Below are positions 62,340 to 64,000 of a DNA stretch of 64,000 nucleotides, piece by piece. This DNA is from Deinococcus arboris (GTDB lineage: Bacteria; Deinococcota; Deinococci; Deinococcales; Deinococcaceae), in contig NZ_WQLB01000001.1 of assembly GCF_009755355.1 (NCBI RefSeq), forward strand, positions 124,001 through 188,000, read 5' to 3'. The notes under the pieces were generated by a model, which worked only from the letters and a program-made list of their open reading frames with translations, ran no database searches and was not told the origin of the DNA. The translations under genes were made by a program, and so were the position numbers. Every line of letters starts with the position of its first letter. Position 1 is the stretch's first letter.

Positions 62340-63047
62340 GACCTCACTGTGCCCCCCTGTCCACCGCTGACACGCGCCTCAGTCGCTGAGTCGGCCCACA
62401 CCACGCCCACGAGAACATCTCTGGTGCAGAACTCTTGGCGGCCGCGCTTCTTCGGAAGCTGCACACAGTGCCGTACTTCGGCCGGTGGTGGCAGTTTCTC
62501 CAGTTGAACCACTGCCCGCACTTCCCATCTGAACTGCAGGCCCAGCGCCGACTCAATGGTCGAGCGTCTGGCCACCCAACTCCAGCGTCTGGATTTCGTC
62601 GCTGTCGCTGTGGATTCGGCGCCGCTGTCCGTCTCGGCCTTCAAGCGGGCGCCACGGTGCACGTTTCGTGGGACTCGTGATGGATTCAGCGCAGCGGGGC
62701 CAGTGTACGGCTTCAAATTGCATGCGTGGAGCGCCCGGAACGGCAAGATTGTCAACAATGAGATTCGTCCCGTCAATGAACATGATTTCAGCGTGCTGTG
62801 CGAGATGAATGCAGAGTGGAGACAAGGGCTATCAGTCCGGCACCTGCCTGAACCCGCCGAAGGTCAATGGCAAGCAAGTCGATCCGCGCTGGAAGGACGA
62901 AGACGGCGCTGCAAGAAAGTGCATTGAGTCTGCGTTCTCTATGCTCGTCAAGGCTGGCGACAGGTTAGAACCTACCTCAGTCGCCGCTTGAGGGTCGCGT
63001 TGGGCATCCTCGCCCACAACCTCAAAGTCATTGACCTCAGGAGCTGA
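62340..63047 (+). pseudogene. Decayed IS982-like DDE transposase
   Basis: Transposase-like sequence continues across three frames: [20 protein letters not shown] (first frame), a shift, [15 protein letters not shown] (with a likely catalytic Asp) and [16 protein letters not shown] plus NEHDFSVL, a shift, [14 protein letters not shown] and [16 protein letters not shown], and a last shift to [19 protein letters not shown] with a stop at 63045-63047. The order of D-S-P, YGFKLH, GDKGY and the C-terminal LAHNL is that of IS982-family transposases. No terminal inverted repeats were found by eye. It is inactive. Confidence 0.65.
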
Positions 63048-63285
63048 TCGCCACCCTGTCAATCCCCGCTTCCCGGTAATTTAGACGAAGAAACTCCCGC
63101 CAGCTTTGGCAGGGATCAGTTTTGAAGACGGCGGCTCCTTACAACTCCGGCGACGCCAGGTGCCTCCCAATTGCCGTTTACCACGCCACAACAGTTCGCC
63201 GGGTCCCTCCTCCTCAAGTCACCTGAGGGCCAGACACCGGGCGCGGCAACTCTTCTCTCTGCTACGACCAAAGCAGCGCACACAG

Positions 63286-63323
63286 GTAAAGATAAAAAGA
63301 AACCACCGCTCTGGACGGTGGTT
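63286..63323 (-). terminator. Terminator of tRNA-Ala(TGC)
   Basis: On the minus strand AACCACCG, loop TCCAGAG, CGGTGGTT is followed by TCTTTTTATC. It lies 5 bases after the tRNA CCA end. Confidence 0.8.
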
Positions 63324-63328
63324 GTCTT

Positions 63329-63403
<75 letters not shown>

Positions 63404-63497
63404 TCAGCGGTGGGCACTGTAGCAGAGGCGCGCCCGCTTGGCAAGAGTGAGCCACATGACGCAGGCACAGGAGGCGCAGCGGCGCTAGCTTGGGCCT

Positions 63498-64000
63498 ATG
63501 TTTCGCCGCCGTCTTCCCCTGCCGCCCTTCCCGCCTGGCGCGGTGCTGGTGGGCGGCGCCGCCCGCGACTGGCAGCGGGGCGTCGTGGCCAAAGATTACG
63601 ACTGGGCCGTGCCCGACCCGGCCGGAGCGGCGCAGCAGTTGGCAGCCCAGACAGGCGGCTCGGCTTTTCCTCTGGACGAAGAACGTGGGTACTGGCGGGT
63701 CAGCGCACCGGGCGGAATCCAGCACGACCTAGTGCCCCTGCCCGACGACCTGACGGCCGATCTCCGCCGCCGGGACTTCACGGTCAACGCGCTGGGGGTG
63801 CTGGCCGATGGCCAGGTCATTGACCCGGTGGGCGGTCTGGCCGACCTGCGCGCCCGCCGCCTGCGCATGGTCTCGGCCGAGAATCTGCGCGCCGACCCGC
63901 TGCGCGCGTGGCGGGCCGCCCGCTTTGAAGCCACGCTGGGCTTTCGGCTGGAGAGCGCCACCGGGGCAGCGGTGCGTTCGGTGGCGGCTGACCTGGTGGG
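63498..64000 (+). CDS. CCA-adding/poly(A) polymerase family nucleotidyltransferase (5' part only)
   Basis: This encodes the first 167 residues; the gene runs off the right edge. The nucleotidyltransferase head is clear: [22 protein letters not shown] with the metal-binding DxD (Asp-Tyr-Asp), [12 protein letters not shown], and [16 protein letters not shown] followed by [20 protein letters not shown]. It adds CCA (or part of it) to tRNA 3' ends or poly(A) to RNA. All tRNAs in this window already encode CCA, so a repair role is likely. TAGCTT lies 6 bases before the ATG (leaderless). Confidence 0.92.
   Translation, partial: MFRRRLPLPPFPPGAVLVGGAARDWQRGVVAKDYDWAVPDPAGAAQQLAAQTGGSAFPLDEERGYWRVSAPGGIQHDLVPLPDDLTADLRRRDFTVNALGVLADGQVIDPVGGLADLRARRLRMVSAENLRADPLRAWRAARFEATLGFRLESATGAAVRSVAADLV

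Overview
The window looks like chromosomal DNA of a Deinococcus-like bacterium (Deinococcota). Three things point there. The sequence is GC-rich. The gene set is typical: SseA, SufE, tandem TrkH plus a TrkA-type subunit, a DUF3084 coiled-coil protein next to LptB, TrmB and GlgA. Many genes carry a TANNNT -10 hexamer only 6-8 bases before the start codon with no Shine-Dalgarno site, the leaderless layout known to be common in Deinococcus. The species is inferred, not shown.

Layout. Positions 1-11985 are mainly minus-strand housekeeping genes: a DUF4132-like protein running off the left edge, small hypotheticals, a decayed methyltransferase, thiosulfate sulfurtransferase SseA, SufE, RdgB, a PBP4-type D-Ala-D-Ala carboxypeptidase and a THUMP-type RNA methyltransferase. 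Positions 12064-15568 hold a potassium uptake operon with two TrkH paralogues and one TrkA/KtrA regulator. Positions 15648-32448 hold a sugar-type binding protein, DUF3084, LptB, DeoB, HisD with an EamA exporter and an ABM-domain protein, Ddl, a peptide ABC transporter (binding protein and two permeases) and a YgfZ-type folate-binding protein.

Positions 32701-54594 are an integrative element of about 21.8 kb. It sits in a CAT-anticodon tRNA gene and is bounded by a perfect 65-bp direct repeat. The intact tRNA and a tyrosine recombinase lie at the right end, and a tRNA 3' remnant lies at the left. Its cargo has three blocks. The first is a membrane-flavoured cluster (a DUF5995-like protein, a secreted protein, a PrsW-type protease, a DUF4177-like protein and a SHOCT protein). 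The second is a type I restriction-modification operon, hsdM, hsdS, metallopeptidase, DUF262, hsdR, ygjP, in which HsdS is fused to a HigA/ImmA-type zinc metallopeptidase domain and is followed, with a 4-base overlap, by an ArdC-like metallopeptidase. The third is a P-loop SF2-like ATPase plus an HTH-PD-(D/E)XK protein. Three zinc-peptidase modules within one type I R-M operon form the most unusual system in the window.

Positions 54639-64000 return to core genome: tRNA-Ala(GGC), a TrmB regulator, a NarL-class sensor kinase, TrmJ, a GNAT protein, GlgA, a tRNA-Ile2/tRNA-Val pair with a clear promoter and terminator, a lipoprotein, a decayed IS982-like transposase, tRNA-Ala(TGC), and the start of a CCA-adding or poly(A) polymerase family gene.
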